Shown one piece after another: positions 10,501 to 19,982 of a DNA stretch of 64,000 bases. The DNA is from Liolophura sinensis (taxonomy: Eukaryota; Mollusca; Polyplacophora; Chitonida; Chitonidae), in contig NC_088307.1 in assembly GCF_032854445.1 (NCBI RefSeq), positions 20,908,017 to 20,972,016 of the forward strand, written 5' to 3'. The notes beneath the pieces were generated by a model. The model made no database searches and was not told the DNA's origin. It worked only from the letters and a program-made list of their open reading frames with translations. The first letter of the stretch is position 1. Each line of letters opens with the position of its first letter. The translations under genes were made by a program, and so were the position numbers.

Positions 10501-11294
10501 TAAATCAATTTCTTGGACGCTTACAGCTACGCAGAGTCACATGGTGGACAAAATACAGCCGGGAGCGCCAAGAACCGGACTCTGACGATGAGGAAGTGCA
10601 ACAACAACCGCCGCCAGGTGACGGCATCGAGCCGGGTGACATGGCGTCAAGCACAATGCAGATAGCAGAAGGAGTTGAGTCAGGGAGATGTAAGTTATTA
10701 CGAAACTGTTATTTATAAAGCAATCATCATGTAAGGAATGTGATGAATATCAGTAAAATCATGTGGAAAACTTGTTAAAAAGTGACGTGCCAAACATTGC
10801 TGGTTTACCCCGGGTCACACCATTTTTTTTCCATCCATAAAACTGACCTGCATCTTAATACTGAAAAAACCTAAGTATGCTGATAGAGAGCAAAACCAAG
10901 TCTACACGGGATGGTTTGACCTTAAAGTTGCTCGATTGAGACTAATGCAATCAGAATAGAGCAGACTTTAAGGGAAAGAAGAGAAATAAATGAAAAGGGA
11001 TGAGCTATCGGGGTAACGGGATACGCTATGTATCATTTTTGTATTTGCCCCCACCTATTTGTGCTTCCTTTTGTGTCAACAGGCTCGAGAGTGCAGCTCA
11101 AGAGGCGGCTCTACAATATCGTCTGCTGCTATTCCACCTTCACCCCAGCTAAGCAGGACCTAACGCTGATGAAGGAGGCTGAACAGGTGAAATTCCGGGG
11201 GGATACGGAGAAACCGTTACACACGTGGCTTCTCAACATAAACGCCGTCGTTCTCATGACGGTCGCCGTGTTTCTGTTGGCTTTTTACGGATGA
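1425..11294 (+). CDS. SGLT (SLC5) family sodium/solute cotransporter, 3' seven exons (5' part outside window)
   Basis: Gene-level entry. Seven exons (1425-1560, 2256-2363, 3957-4107, 5632-5800, 8233-8448, 10491-10689, 11083-11294) join with consistent phases into about 396 residues. These match the part of animal SGLT proteins from the [10 protein letters not shown] helix to the C-terminus. The order of landmarks is that of SLC5A1/SLC5A2-type transporters: the MMSRILFP segment, a four-cysteine extracellular loop ending in NIAYPKL, the [15 protein letters not shown] core helix, [32 protein letters not shown], a charged intracellular loop ([11 protein letters not shown]), and a final helix ending LLAFYG. 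The family couples Na+ to uptake of sugars or related solutes across the plasma membrane. Human SGLT1 is about 664 residues, so roughly 270 N-terminal residues should lie upstream of the window. In the sugar-site segment DYLQSMQ the D and Q are kept, but the position that is Thr in SGLT1 is Gln. The substrate cannot be decided. The family is certain; the exact paralogue is not. Confidence 0.93.
1552..2035 (+). repeat. degenerate array derived from the exon A splice-donor junction
   Basis: About five diverged units of roughly 60-75 bases follow exon A. Each resembles the last bases of the exon plus the first 30 intron bases (cttttcccggtgagtag then ccgttgtgttgacatg). Recognisable unit starts are near 1690, 1749, 1823, 1891 and 1952, and most share a later CACATTTGCTA-like segment. 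The GT of the donor is altered in the copies (for example to TTGAGT or ATGAGT). Confidence 0.6.
2256..2363 (+). CDS. SGLT exon B (four-cysteine extracellular loop)
   Basis: It starts after CTTTCCGTAG and ends at donor GTAAGT (2364). The phase joins exon A through a split Asp codon and exon C through a split Gly codon. It encodes [20 protein letters not shown] followed by [15 protein letters not shown], aligning with the SGLT loop that has four conserved cysteines and the NIAYP motif. This is the only copy in the 2.2-3.5 kb array that has a proper acceptor and an open frame throughout, so it is taken as the functional exon. Confidence 0.92.
2364..3530 (+). repeat. tandem array of nine exon B-derived units (about 129 bp each)
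   Basis: After the real exon B there are nine further copies of its 3' part, starting with atgaaagtg or its equivalent at 2417, 2546, 2675, 2805, 2934, 3064, 3193, 3322 and 3450. Spacing is 128-130 bases. Each copy has the [14 protein letters not shown]-coding stretch, the donor position and about 53 bases of intron including a pyrimidine run and CAAACAG. Donors vary between GTAAGT, GTAATT and GTCAGT. The segment before the copied part contains TAA in the frame that exon A would impose, and two copies have an extra T that shifts the frame. The copies therefore look unable to replace exon B. Confidence 0.85.
3957..4107 (+). CDS. SGLT exon C (core Na+-site helix)
   Basis: The acceptor is TTTCTATTTCAG and the donor GTAAGTGG at 4108. 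The exon encodes [20 protein letters not shown], then a [19 protein letters not shown] segment and RELMIVGR. The ALMS-x-LTS-x-FNS stretch is the SLC5 core helix that carries sodium-site hydroxyl residues, and it is intact. The exon ends two bases into an Arg codon completed by exon D. Confidence 0.94.
4161..5631. other. SGLT intron C-D, mostly unique sequence
   Basis: It begins with an A-rich run (4161-4199). It contains a tRNA-like box B segment (gggttcaatcccggcc near 5241) and a short AATC-type simple repeat at 5541-5575. I see no supported exon. Confidence 0.4.
5632..5800 (+). CDS. SGLT exon D (sugar-site helix)
   Basis: It begins after TTGTTTTAG and ends at donor GTATGA (5801), in frame with its neighbours. 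It encodes [20 protein letters not shown], then [19 protein letters not shown] and a second hydrophobic segment ending WTRTTEP. DYLQ corresponds to the SGLT1 D454-Q457 region. The third sugar-site position of that region is Gln here instead of Thr/Ser, which may bear on substrate choice (inference). Confidence 0.94.
6655..6890 (+). repeat. degenerate ~60 bp tandem repeat in SGLT intron D-E
   Basis: Four diverged units share CATACTAACT, GGCTTAGCTTGTTC and AGTCCGAGTA. Another partial unit lies at 7636-7725, on the far side of the foldback element, which suggests the element inserted into the array or carries it at its borders. Confidence 0.5.
6891..7637. mobile_element. foldback DNA element, copy 1, with long inverted repeats
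   Basis: The left 200-plus bases (atagtctactcctttaagcg, then cctcgggtgacaccataatt, then agtggcatgct) reappear reverse-complemented at the right (gcatgccactggtttctgaa, then cgcctatattcagatg on the other strand, ending gactat). The short centre (about 7160-7370) is not repeated. No coding region is visible. It lies in the intron before exon E. Confidence 0.7.
8111..8185. repeat. 14 bp perfect inverted repeat before the exon E acceptor
   Basis: TGATTTTAGACCAG at 8111-8124 is reverse-complemented at 8172-8185, about 46 bases before the acceptor AG of SGLT exon E. It could form a hairpin in the pre-mRNA. Confidence 0.6.
8233..8448 (+). CDS. SGLT exon E
   Basis: The acceptor is CATTTAG and the donor GTGAGA (8449), with 72 codons in phase 0 at both ends. 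It encodes [20 protein letters not shown], a cysteine-containing loop, FHYLYF-like IHYLYFS and a hydrophobic helix ending [11 protein letters not shown], as in SGLT helices 12-13. The exon lies between two copies of a foldback transposon (6891-7637 and 8479-9332); the second starts only 30 bases past its donor. Confidence 0.93.
8479..9332. mobile_element. foldback DNA element, copy 2
   Basis: It has the same inverted terminal segments as 6891-7637 (atagtctatttcttttagcc and tcgcctatattcag at the left; gaatataggcgactggttaa and gaaacagaccat at the right), with a longer centre that includes an A-rich tract. It lies in the intron just after exon E. Confidence 0.7.
9511..9771 (-). mobile_element. 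tRNA-headed SINE, family 1, full length
   Basis: This is one of the most complete copies. On the - strand it runs from the head ggcctccgtagctcagttgg through box B and the core to the caaataaataaat tail. Confidence 0.9.
9800..9862 (+). mobile_element. fragment of repeat family D
   Basis: The segment ttacgtcgtacttaacaag followed by atatgacgacg is shared with 50655-50880, so this is taken as a short piece of the same repeat. Confidence 0.4.
10030..10210 (+). mobile_element. SINE family 1, degenerate, head mostly missing
   Basis: A forward copy showing the core, ccggtttcctcccaccac, a gtcgtataagtag segment and a short AAAT-type tail. Confidence 0.7.
10352..10441 (-). mobile_element. SINE family 1, 3' fragment next to SGLT exon F
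   Basis: A reverse fragment with the tail and the cggcgtaaaacaccaat-like end of the SINE. It stops about 50 bases before the exon F acceptor. Confidence 0.75.
10491..10689 (+). CDS. SGLT exon F (cytoplasmic loop)
   Basis: It is placed in phase 0 with exon E by the acceptor AATCAAAG before 10491; the nearer-looking acceptor at 10481-10482 would give a stop in frame. It encodes [35 protein letters not shown] and a Gln/Pro-rich acidic stretch, the variable cytoplasmic loop of SGLTs (compare RLTFWTR). The donor is GTAAGT at 10690. A truncated SINE (10352-10441) ends about 50 bases upstream of the acceptor. Confidence 0.85.
11083..11294 (+). CDS. SGLT terminal exon G and stop
   Basis: The acceptor is TTGTGTCAACAG, completing a split Cys codon. 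It encodes [20 protein letters not shown], an acidic/basic linker, the conserved DTEKPL motif and the last transmembrane helix [19 protein letters not shown], then TGA at 11292-11294. The DTSEKPLW...LNVN ending of vertebrate SGLTs is clearly recognisable. An AATAAA at 11480-11485 is a possible polyadenylation signal. Confidence 0.93.
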
Positions 11295-12805
11295 GAAGAC
11301 GAAGTGGAACGGAGTTCTAATACCAAAGAAACACTAAAGCGATCTTTTAATTCACTGTGATGTCATCATGCGCACATGTGAGCGGAAGTGATAAGGACTC
11401 TAGTGTCGGGAAACTTCGTACTGTCTCGCGTGACCAGGCATCTAGTGGACACTCTTGTATCGAAATTATGAAAATGTGGAATAAAGCACCCCCTCAACCT
11501 AACCAGTCGAAGCTGCCATGGAATTAATTTGACTGAATCTTCAGAGAGGTATTCACACACCCTGTATACCATAAGGCAGCACTAGCTGCGAATTTGTAAT
11601 CAGTGTAAAGATATGCCTTTAAACTATACGCGGAGAACTTCATTATGATATATCCAATACCTTTAGAGTTTATGTGAACACCATATTTATCTCAGATCAA
11701 ACAACGATCAGGAACTGGTAATACACGAGGTGCGAGTTCAAACCTGGACTTAGGAAAAACATATGTAGCATACATGTTTTCTGTAGCTAACAAGTTTATG
11801 TAGCGTACAGCTTTCACATGATGATGCCAGCACACTAAGTTCCAAGTTAATGAATGGAAGAGTACAGATCTGTATTTCTGAAAGCTAAGCTGGAAAGAAT
11901 GAATCAGATCTCTGATCAAGGACGTCATGCAGAAAATAACATCAGAACTTTCTCCGCTAACAACTGGAATTGTGAACATAGCCTGAAGAAACTCTGGGCT
12001 TTCTCTTTGGTTTTGATTTCTTTTTTAGGCGGAATTTACTTCGTTTTCCATGTGATAGATATCTTCTTTGTAAAACTGTATAGTTTCCGTATGCAAGCCA
12101 AAGCGTTAATGTGTGTAAGCCACAAAAATGCTTAATCTGTGGTATTACTTTATCATAGGCACACGTAATAATTACCTTAGTGAACAATTTCAAGTCACTT
12201 GTGGGGGAAGTAAATTGATCACAGATCCTCAAATTTTAAAATATTCTTTCACATGTGTCATTTTAGATATGCATTACATTTGCAGTAGGCCTCTGTACAT
12301 GTGGACAACCGGTTAGGAGATCTGTATCGTTGTAGTGAAGCCTTGATTTATGTATTATTTAAAGCCTTAAGACGTTTTCACATACACGCCGGTGGGCAGT
12401 TGTATGGCTGGAACAAACAGGATTTCCCGGGGCGAAAACAGCCACTTTTGGCAAGTCACTGACAAACTTTCCCACTTTTGGGTAAAATTCAAGGGAAATA
12501 TATATTTGGTAAATTTAAACAAAATTGTATATAGCTGTGTGATATTTACACACAACGGAAACAGCTGTAAAACAACCCTAAACTTTGTGAATAAAATTCA
12601 CATTTGGCACATAAAATGTCAAAACATTGTATGAATTTATACAGTGGTAAAATATTATAATTTACAAATTCAGTGTATATTCTGTAAAAGTGTTTGAAAA
12701 AAGAAATGACTAAAACTGCTCCTAGCACTTAGTTCAATATTTGATTGTATCTCCAGCTCAACCTTTAACTTCTATTATTATTTGATTTTTTATTCGTGTT
12801 CTCAG
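11295..12805. other. SGLT 3' flank, no recognised gene
   Basis: AT-rich, mostly unique sequence. The short ORFs have no recognisable features. Confidence 0.4.
11480..11485 (+). promoter_or_regulatory. candidate polyadenylation signal of the SGLT gene
   Basis: AATAAA lies 186 bases after the SGLT stop codon, on the same strand and before any repeat. Position and motif fit a poly(A) signal; no transcript evidence is available. Confidence 0.45.
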
Positions 12806-12883
12806 AATGGCATTTCCTCCTCGCCATTCAGGGTCCCACGTGTGCCCAGCTCACCGTTCTTTATTTCCCGCTGACACACCCAG
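12806..12883 (+). CDS. candidate orphan internal exon
   Basis: It is preceded by TCGTGTTCTCAG and followed by CAG|GTACTT. In one frame it reads WHFLLAIQGPTCAQLTVLYF then PLTHP, a hydrophobic segment, with phases 2 in and 1 out. A second frame is open for much longer, so the choice is uncertain. It could belong with the terminal exon at 16410-16578, but the phases do not join directly and another exon would be needed. I recognise no family. Confidence 0.2.
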
Positions 12884-12993
12884 GTACTTGTTCCCAGTGA
12901 GCTGTATGTATGCCCTGAATGTGAGAGTGGCCCCGATACACCTTCCGCAGGGGTTTTACGGGCAACCCAATGCCGCAACAGGGACCCCCAAGG

Positions 12994-13099
<106 letters not shown>

Positions 13100-13617
13100 C
13101 AAGACATACAACAACCCAACAGATCTAAGGAACTAAGTATACAGAATGGTCAATCAGTGAAAAGAACGGATAGCTGAGACTTTGGTACCTGTGAATATGG
13201 AGTCACAGGGGAGGAATTGTCACGGGGACCAGGAAAAGGAATTTATAGTCCAAAACGGGGACTTAAATAGCGTGTCGAAACTTTGAAGATTCCAGAAATT
13301 AAAAAAATTACAAAGTTATAATTGCTTCCTGCGAGCTGGCAGCAGGGGCAAGAACTGGGAGACAACTTTAACATAGTTTGGAGTGGGATGAATCTTTCAA
13401 AGGCTCAAAGAATGATGACTTTGGCTCAATGGCAATGAGGGTGTCTGTAAATGATAAAAGTGAAAATTAACATTAGCAATTAGGTCTTCTTGACATTCTG
13501 GTTGTTGTAATTCATTCAATAATATCTAGACAAATTTTTATATGAAAATAAATTATTTTATACCCCCTAGCCGCCCCCCCCACCACCCACCAACACACAC
13601 CTTCCCTAACAAGTGCA

Positions 13618-13883
13618 TAGGAGGCCGAGTGATTAGCCTGCCAGCGGAGCACAATGGAACAGAATCCTCTCACCCATACGATCGCCTTGAGTTCAAGTCC
13701 AGCTCATACTGGCTTCCTCTCCGGTTGTCCGTGGAGAGACCTGACATCAGCTTGCGGGTAGTCGTGGGTTTCCTCCGGACTCCGCGCGGTTTTCTCCCCC
13801 ATAAAGTTGGCTGCCGTTGTTAAAGTGAAATATTCTTGAGTACGGCGTAAAAAAAAACAATCATATAAATAAATAAATAAATT
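13618..13883 (+). mobile_element. SINE family 1, full length
   Basis: A forward copy from aggaggccgagtgattagcc through gttcaagtccagctcatact, the conserved core and gagtacggcgt to an A-rich AAAT tail. Confidence 0.88.
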
Positions 13884-14244
13884 ATACTTAAGTGACGTCT
13901 ATTGACGAGGTCGATAGGTCGGCCAAAGACGATAATATAGACATGTCCAATTAAACATTCACTGCATGTTTTACAGACTCGTACATTTACCTGATGACTT
14001 TGACTCGTCCTCAACATGGACGGACGGTGGTGAGTGTGTTTCGTCCATCTGAAAATTGCAAACAATGTTTTGGTCATGAAAATACATCACTCAAGAATAC
14101 AAACAACTCTGGGGCAGAACATACTGGATGTTGTCTGCTGCATTCTTCTGAAACTTATATACACCATTTCAGGTTGGAATGAGTTCACTTAACAAAAGAA
14201 AGCAGCAAACCCAGTTAGGGTTCCCAGCTTAGGCATTGACATTT

Positions 14245-14530
14245 CCTTTAGGTAATGTCCTCTTCGGGAGCGGTTGATCCAAAATCAATCCTGGGTCGAG
14301 TCACACCTAAGACCTCAAAAGAGGAAGTTGTAACTTCAGCATGAAGGGGATAGTGCAACGACTGGTTGACCCGTATCAGTATAATGGCTCGGGCGGGTCA
14401 GCTTACTTGCCTACAATAAGGCGTTTCAGTGAAGCAGCACTGGATAAAAGAGCGGTGAAAATCCGTCCTGTAACAAGGAGGCACATTACATGCAAAACCC
14501 CAAGCACTCACTCACACTCTCCTTTAGGTA
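14245..14530 (+). mobile_element. SINE family 2 (different tRNA head), copy 1
   Basis: It shares with 47955-48246 and 58491-58832 the head remnant cgggagcggttgatcc, box B-like ctgggtcgagtcacacctaa, ggctcgggcgggtcagctta, gcggtgaaaatccgtcctg and an end in aagcactcactcacactc. Confidence 0.8.
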
Positions 14531-15373
14531 ATGCGCGAGACATTGCGTCAGAGTGCGTCATAGCAGGTGATCAATTTGTCACGTCATGATTCCTTTTGTG
14601 ACGTCAGTACTAATAAAATGATTTCTTACTCTTGTATACGATGGGATAAAAGATAACTGCCAGACAGGATTTTATTTACTCTAGATTTTACATCAGCAAC
14701 CCCCTCCCCCCACCTCTCCACATACCAGCGTTACCTACATCATACAAAATAAAACATATCACCTTACTGACCATATTCCCTCGAGCCCCACGTCCCCGTA
14801 GGCTTGGGAAAAGAGATGCTCTGTGCTTTCACAAAATTTTGTTGAATAACACACTCACCCACAGTCAGCCGAAATCAAGATTGTCAGACATTGTGAGCAG
14901 AAGTCCTATATTGTTTAAAACGGCTTTTGTGAACACGATCCTTTTTCCTTTTTTCCTTTTTTAATACATTCAGCCATTGCTCTGTCTGTCAGACATAAAG
15001 CCCAGAATAAGTAATATTAGAAAGTATTTGAAACTTCCTGACTAACCATTAGGGTGTGTTTAATGTTATGTGATAAATCATCGCCAGCAGTTCGAGGTTG
15101 AGAAAAGAAAACCTCATAAATACCGAACAATGCTCACCTTCAGTCAGTGAGCTAGACTCGATGCAGAGGACGCTGTCGGGAAGGGGAGAGAACTGTGGTG
15201 TTCTCCAGATAGTGATGTCGGGGTTGACTAGGCCTTCGGCAGGTAACTAAGGAACAAGTGAACAAAACAACATACTGTAAATTATCGATCCGATCAGGTT
15301 ATTCGAATACAGCTTTACAAAACGAAACATAAAGGAAGTATATTTGTTCAACGTACAGGCCTAAACCAAGCTT

Positions 15374-15952
15374 CTTAAAGGAGAAGAAAACTTAAAACAA
15401 TGAAACTATAGGCTGACAAGAGAACATTTTTTTCTATCCGGTGGTGCCTGCAGCATTATTTTGCGATTTTTCCTCGCCATACACGTAAAGTCTGAAAACG
15501 GCAAAGCTGGCGTAAATTGCTGAGTTCATCGCGTCCTCCATCCTTAACACCCTGTAATTTATGCTGGGGGTGTGTTGCCTTCCAGCCAGTGAGTCTTTAA
15601 AACTGGTTTGTTCGTGTAAACTCGGAACCTACGTCCAACATTTCGGTTTCCCGATCGTCAAACGGAAAACGAACTGTACTGTTCGCTGCCCTCTGGGAAG
15701 AAGAGTTCTACCGGAAATGTACGAACTGCACTTCGGCGGTTTCCGACGACAGTTCTCCTCCTAGCACAGAAGACTTCAGGACTAGTTCTTACGCAAAATG
15801 GAGTCGCCCACAGTGGATGTTGGGCTGACTTTATTTATAATTTATCAGCTTGAGGTACATATTAGAATTTTGTTTATGGTATGCACTTGAGAGGAAATGC
15901 ATACTCTTTTCAATGGTATTTGACTGATATTTAAATTTTCTTCTCATTTAAG
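15374..15952. mobile_element. MITE-like non-autonomous DNA element, copy 2 (about 579 bp)
   Basis: This is the inverted-orientation relative of 312-878 with the same termini (CTTAAAGGAGAAGAAAACTT at the left, ATTTTCTTCTCATTTAAG at the right). The two copies agree along most of their length with scattered substitutions. Short ORFs inside it are not conserved between the copies and are not called as genes. Confidence 0.75.
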
Positions 15953-16409
15953 CTTAGTGTTTTATTTTGTAAATATGAAATGCTGTCTACAATATCTATG
16001 TTCACCTGATACTCTGATTAGTAATTTTACTGATATGTTGAAGTTTTTTGCTAGTAACCTGAACTGTTTACTAACGATATTTACTGTCTGTCTCCTCTCC
16101 CACCTGGCGGAGAGAGAGAAAGAGGTCCTTGTGGAAAGGGCTGCAGAGAAATAAGACAGAGAGACATAACGATATGATCGTTTAACGTACATATAAATAA
16201 ATAAAATAAGAAGTTTTTTTTCTTATTGCAAACTTTGTCTGCACCATATTTTAAATATTTACCAACATTTGTTCATCCAGTTACATGGCAGATTTTTATA
16301 GTTACAATTTGATGATATATCCATACTTACAATGTGATATAAGAAGACGGATTTTACCTGTGAACTACAGATTAATGATTTACTGACAGATTATTTACAC
16401 TAATTTCAG

Positions 16410-16578
16410 ATGTGACATGCCGGAAGTTTCCCACTGGTTGGCTTGGGGTAAATACGGATGTGGGCAGCACACCTTCAGGGTGGAAGTCCCGGCCCCTCAG
16501 GGCCCAGCCCAGACCAAAGCCGAGGCCATCCAGGCACTTCAGCCAGGGGCCACCAACCACGATCTCATAAACCTCTAA
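16410..16578 (+). CDS. candidate terminal exon of an unidentified gene
   Basis: The acceptor is ACTAATTTCAG, the entry phase needs two bases from an upstream exon, and the stop is TAA at 16576-16578. The frame gives 55 residues with a protein-like composition: CDMPEVSHWLAWGKYGCGQH, TFRVEVPAPQGPAQTKAEAI, then QALQPGATNHDLINL. The local GC content is higher than in the surroundings. The - strand is also open here (ends near 16372). I do not recognise the family. Confidence 0.35.
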
Positions 16579-16874
16579 GGGGTGGGAGGGGATAACATTC
16601 TATTCTTCCATCTCAACCTTTATATCTGAAGATAACATTTAACACTGGCAAAAACACAATTTCCAGTACCAGGTACATGTAACATTATTGTTTTAGTTTT
16701 AAACATGGTTCTGAAATATTGTACGTAACTTTTCCGTGACTGTTTCATGACTGCTAAGTTATCTCCCTTCGAGCCATGCCCAACAACTCAATAACACTGC
16801 TAACCATGCTTATACGCTGGTTCTCTTACACCACATTTTCTGAGTCTCTTCGGCCTTTCCATTCATGTGATTGT

Positions 16875-16990
16875 ATGTTAAAGGTGATGACAACATTGAC
16901 CACAGACGTGTAGTAAATTGCAATTAACATCACTGTACCCCACCCCTCCCGAATTCTGCTTAAGCCATGGTTCAAGGAAATGTGCACTGT
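16875..16990 (+). mobile_element. interspersed repeat family C, fragment
   Basis: It shares gtgatgacaac, gtgtagtaaattgcaattaa, catcactgt and attctgcttaagccatggt with copies at 29636, 52945, 62190 and, reversed, 44699, 61290 and 63026. Confidence 0.65.
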
Positions 16991-17179
16991 TCGAATAAAA
17001 AAATCTGACTAAGGCAATATGACAAAAAGTTATCCATTTTCAACCTCGTGTGCACCTTTAAATGGACATGAAGTTTTTTCTTCTTACACCACGTCGCTAT
17101 TGGTACGATCGGGTGTGACGTTTCGCAGTCATTATCTCTTTGTTATAACGTATCTACAAAATATACCTTCACACAAGCA

Positions 17180-17434
17180 ACTCAGTTGGTTAACGCGCTA
17201 GCGCAGCGTAATGACCCAGATGCCTCTCACCATTGAGGTCGATGAGAGTTCAAGTCTAGCTCATGCTGTCTTTCTCTCCGACCGTAAGTGGGAAGGTCCT
17301 CCAGCAACCTGCGGATGGTCAAGGGTTTCCCCCGGGCTCTGCCCAGTTTTCCCCCACCATAGTTTTGGCCTCCATCACATAAGTGAAATGTTTTTGAGTA
17401 CGGCGCAAAACACCAATCAAATAAATAAATAAAT
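17180..17434 (+). mobile_element. SINE family 1, full length
   Basis: A forward copy. Its head caactcagttggttaacgcg shows the tRNA-like box A, followed by the body, core and an ataaataaataaatt tail. Confidence 0.9.
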
Positions 17435-18389
17435 TCACACAGGCACAGTCGCCATCTCATCCATTTATTTCCACCCGAGTCTCACGTTTGCATGCCCTTA
17501 AAATACAATATTATACTAACACTCGTGGGTTGCGAGTCCACGATTCTACCGCTAGGAACATCAGCCAGTCTCCCCCCCCCCCCCCCCACCCCGGTCCCGC
17601 AGATAGATAAAGCTCAAATTCCACGTTATTGCAATTCATACACATGAAGTTACATTTGTCTGTTCTGTCCTATTTCCTGTTACCTATGTTATGAGCTATA
17701 TCTATAGCCATTGCCTAACTATTCTCCCTATAATCTGTATAAACTGTTAAGACTTCAAACTTACAGATCTATAGTACTCTTCTTCATGTAGGCGTCTTCA
17801 AGCCAAAGCTGACGTGTGCAAACAAAAGAGAAATAACGTTGCTATAGGCAATACTAGTACAGAAGCATGCGCAGTAGAACGTATATGCGAAAAATGACGT
17901 CACAGTTTGCTGACGTCACAGTTTTAGATACACAAAAGAAGAAGCGCCAATATAGACCGTCTGTTTACAGATTGGGATTTGTCCGGTTTCCTTCGCCCAC
18001 AGACCCGGCTTTGTCCGGTTTCCTTTGCCAGAGCGCGGATTTCTCATGGTTTCTCTGCCAATTGCATGTAGCCGAACTTCATGAATTTCCTTTTATTACG
18101 TTTTTAACAATTACGCGTGTTAAGCTGGTTAGTATATGCAAATTATTGTAAGCATACATTTGTTAAAGCCAAAAGGCATTTTCAATAGTCACAGTAATCA
18201 TTGCAAAACTGCATGGGTTTTCTTTTATCAGGTTTCAAGATACAGCAGTGATAAACAACCCGACAGTTATAAAATTCAAGGTGATTAAAATGCAAAGATA
18301 GACCCATTAAAGACCAAGAAGGCAACTCTGCAAACTTTCCTTTGAATAGATTCAGACGTGGCGGTCAAAAAGATGGGGACGGATATATT

Positions 18390-18466
18390 CTTTATTTATT
18401 TATTCATTTATTTATTTAATTGGAGTTTTAAGTCGTACTCGGGAATATTTTACTTATTTACTCTAG
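18390..18466 (-). mobile_element. SINE family 1, 3' end fragment
   Basis: A reverse tail plus the last ~45 bases of the element. Confidence 0.6.
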
Positions 18467-19375
18467 TGCTCAAAAAATCAAAATGTGGAGGCCTCCTTAC
18501 TTGCACGGCTTATGCCTCCAGAGAATTGTTTTTGCCATAGGCTCTCGGCTTTCTGGTCACTGGTGTCACCTATAATGCGTTCCATTAGTTCACGGGTGGC
18601 CACTGATGTGTTGTTTCATTGTCCACTGGAGGAGACCCGTAGCACCACTTTCTCAACTGAGTCTGATGTTGGTCGAGAAGGTGGCGTGCGTTGTAGCGTC
18701 TTAGCTCATACGATCACTTGACTTCCGGAACAATAAAGATCTGAGAGCGAACTTTTTGTCGTTAAAAGTGAAAGTAATAGTACTGTATCACCTGACATAC
18801 GAAAAAAGCTAGGCAACTTTCATTGACATGAATTTACTGTTACCTGTCTCCCCGTGTTCCTCAGAACTTCTAAGAATCACACACGTTCTGCTCTTCAGTA
18901 TTCTGCGTCGTTCGACTTCAGAAAATAAACTTTTTTTCAGACGCCTATGTTATAGTAAATGTAACCAAAAATTGTTGCTTAAAATTTATCACAGTTCACA
19001 TCAGTCTCCTTACAGCACATGCGTCGCTCTCTACCTTTCGCTTTACATGACTGCCACCAAAAGCAAATTTTGTACACAAATCTTGAAAACGCCGAGGTGA
19101 AGAGGGCACGGTGATGAGGCAGGAAGTGATGTCAGAAAACACAAACAATCCGTATCAAGGTTTGTCTCTAATAACACTTTATACATTTCCATTCTCTTAA
19201 TCTAGATTTCAAATCCATTCTCTTGATCTAAATATCATGTACAACATGATTCTAACCAAACCTGAAACAATTTTATTGAAAAGTGCTGACTAAATAGTTC
19301 CGCGGGAGGAGACAAGTGATGAGACTAAGCTTAAACATGCCTACATGCGTCTCGCAGGCTCTATGGGCCAAGCTT

Positions 19376-19640
19376 GCCTATGGGTGGCAGTGATGTAAAG
19401 CGCAAGGTAGAGACCAACGCATGCGCTTTAAGGAGTATGAGGTTACATGGTACAGTAGGACTTCTTTTACCTTCACCGATTAAAGAATTCAAACTTGAAA
19501 CTCCTATATTGGAAGTCACACCGTATGCGGTAGCCTTGAATCTGCCACCGGTGGCGAACAGGTTGACGAATGGAATGCACCCCGAGAGCAGGTTCCATAG
19601 CTGTGTGAATGAATGACTACGTTTTAAAGTCACGTCGGGA
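19376..19640 (-). mobile_element. interspersed repeat containing an empty MITE site
   Basis: The stretch ttacatggtacagtaggact, followed by ttcaaacttgaaactcctat, matches (reverse-complemented) the right and left flanks of the MITE at 312-878. A related piece (gatggaagtgatgtaagtgg, gcgcatgcgctgtaagtag) is at 29185-29260. Confidence 0.5.
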
Positions 19641-19745
19641 GTATGTCAGCCATATCGTGAGGAAAAATATGTTAGAACCAAGAAACAGTTATTTTTAACA
19701 TAAGGATGACAACATCCAAAATCAGAACTAATGGTAATCAGAAGC

Positions 19746-19982
19746 TTTTATTTATTTATTTTATTTATTCGATTGGTGTTTTACGCCGTACACTACAATA
19801 TTTCACTTATACGACGGCGGCCAGCATTATGGTGGGAGGAAACCCACGACCATCCGCAGGTTGCTGGAAGACCTTCCCACGTACTGTCCGAGAGGAAGCC
19901 AACATGAGTTGGACAGCGACCGTATTGGTTCCCGATTTGGCATTGTGCCGCACATGGCGTGCTAATCACCTCAGCCACAGAA
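19746..19982 (-). mobile_element. SINE family 1, nearly full length
   Basis: A reverse copy with tail, core and most of the head. Confidence 0.87.

Noticed and set aside
17521-17565. tRNA-like segment (gcgagtccacgattctaccg)
   Set aside because: Only an anticodon-arm-like piece is present, without box B on the right side; probably an old SINE fragment, too short to assign.
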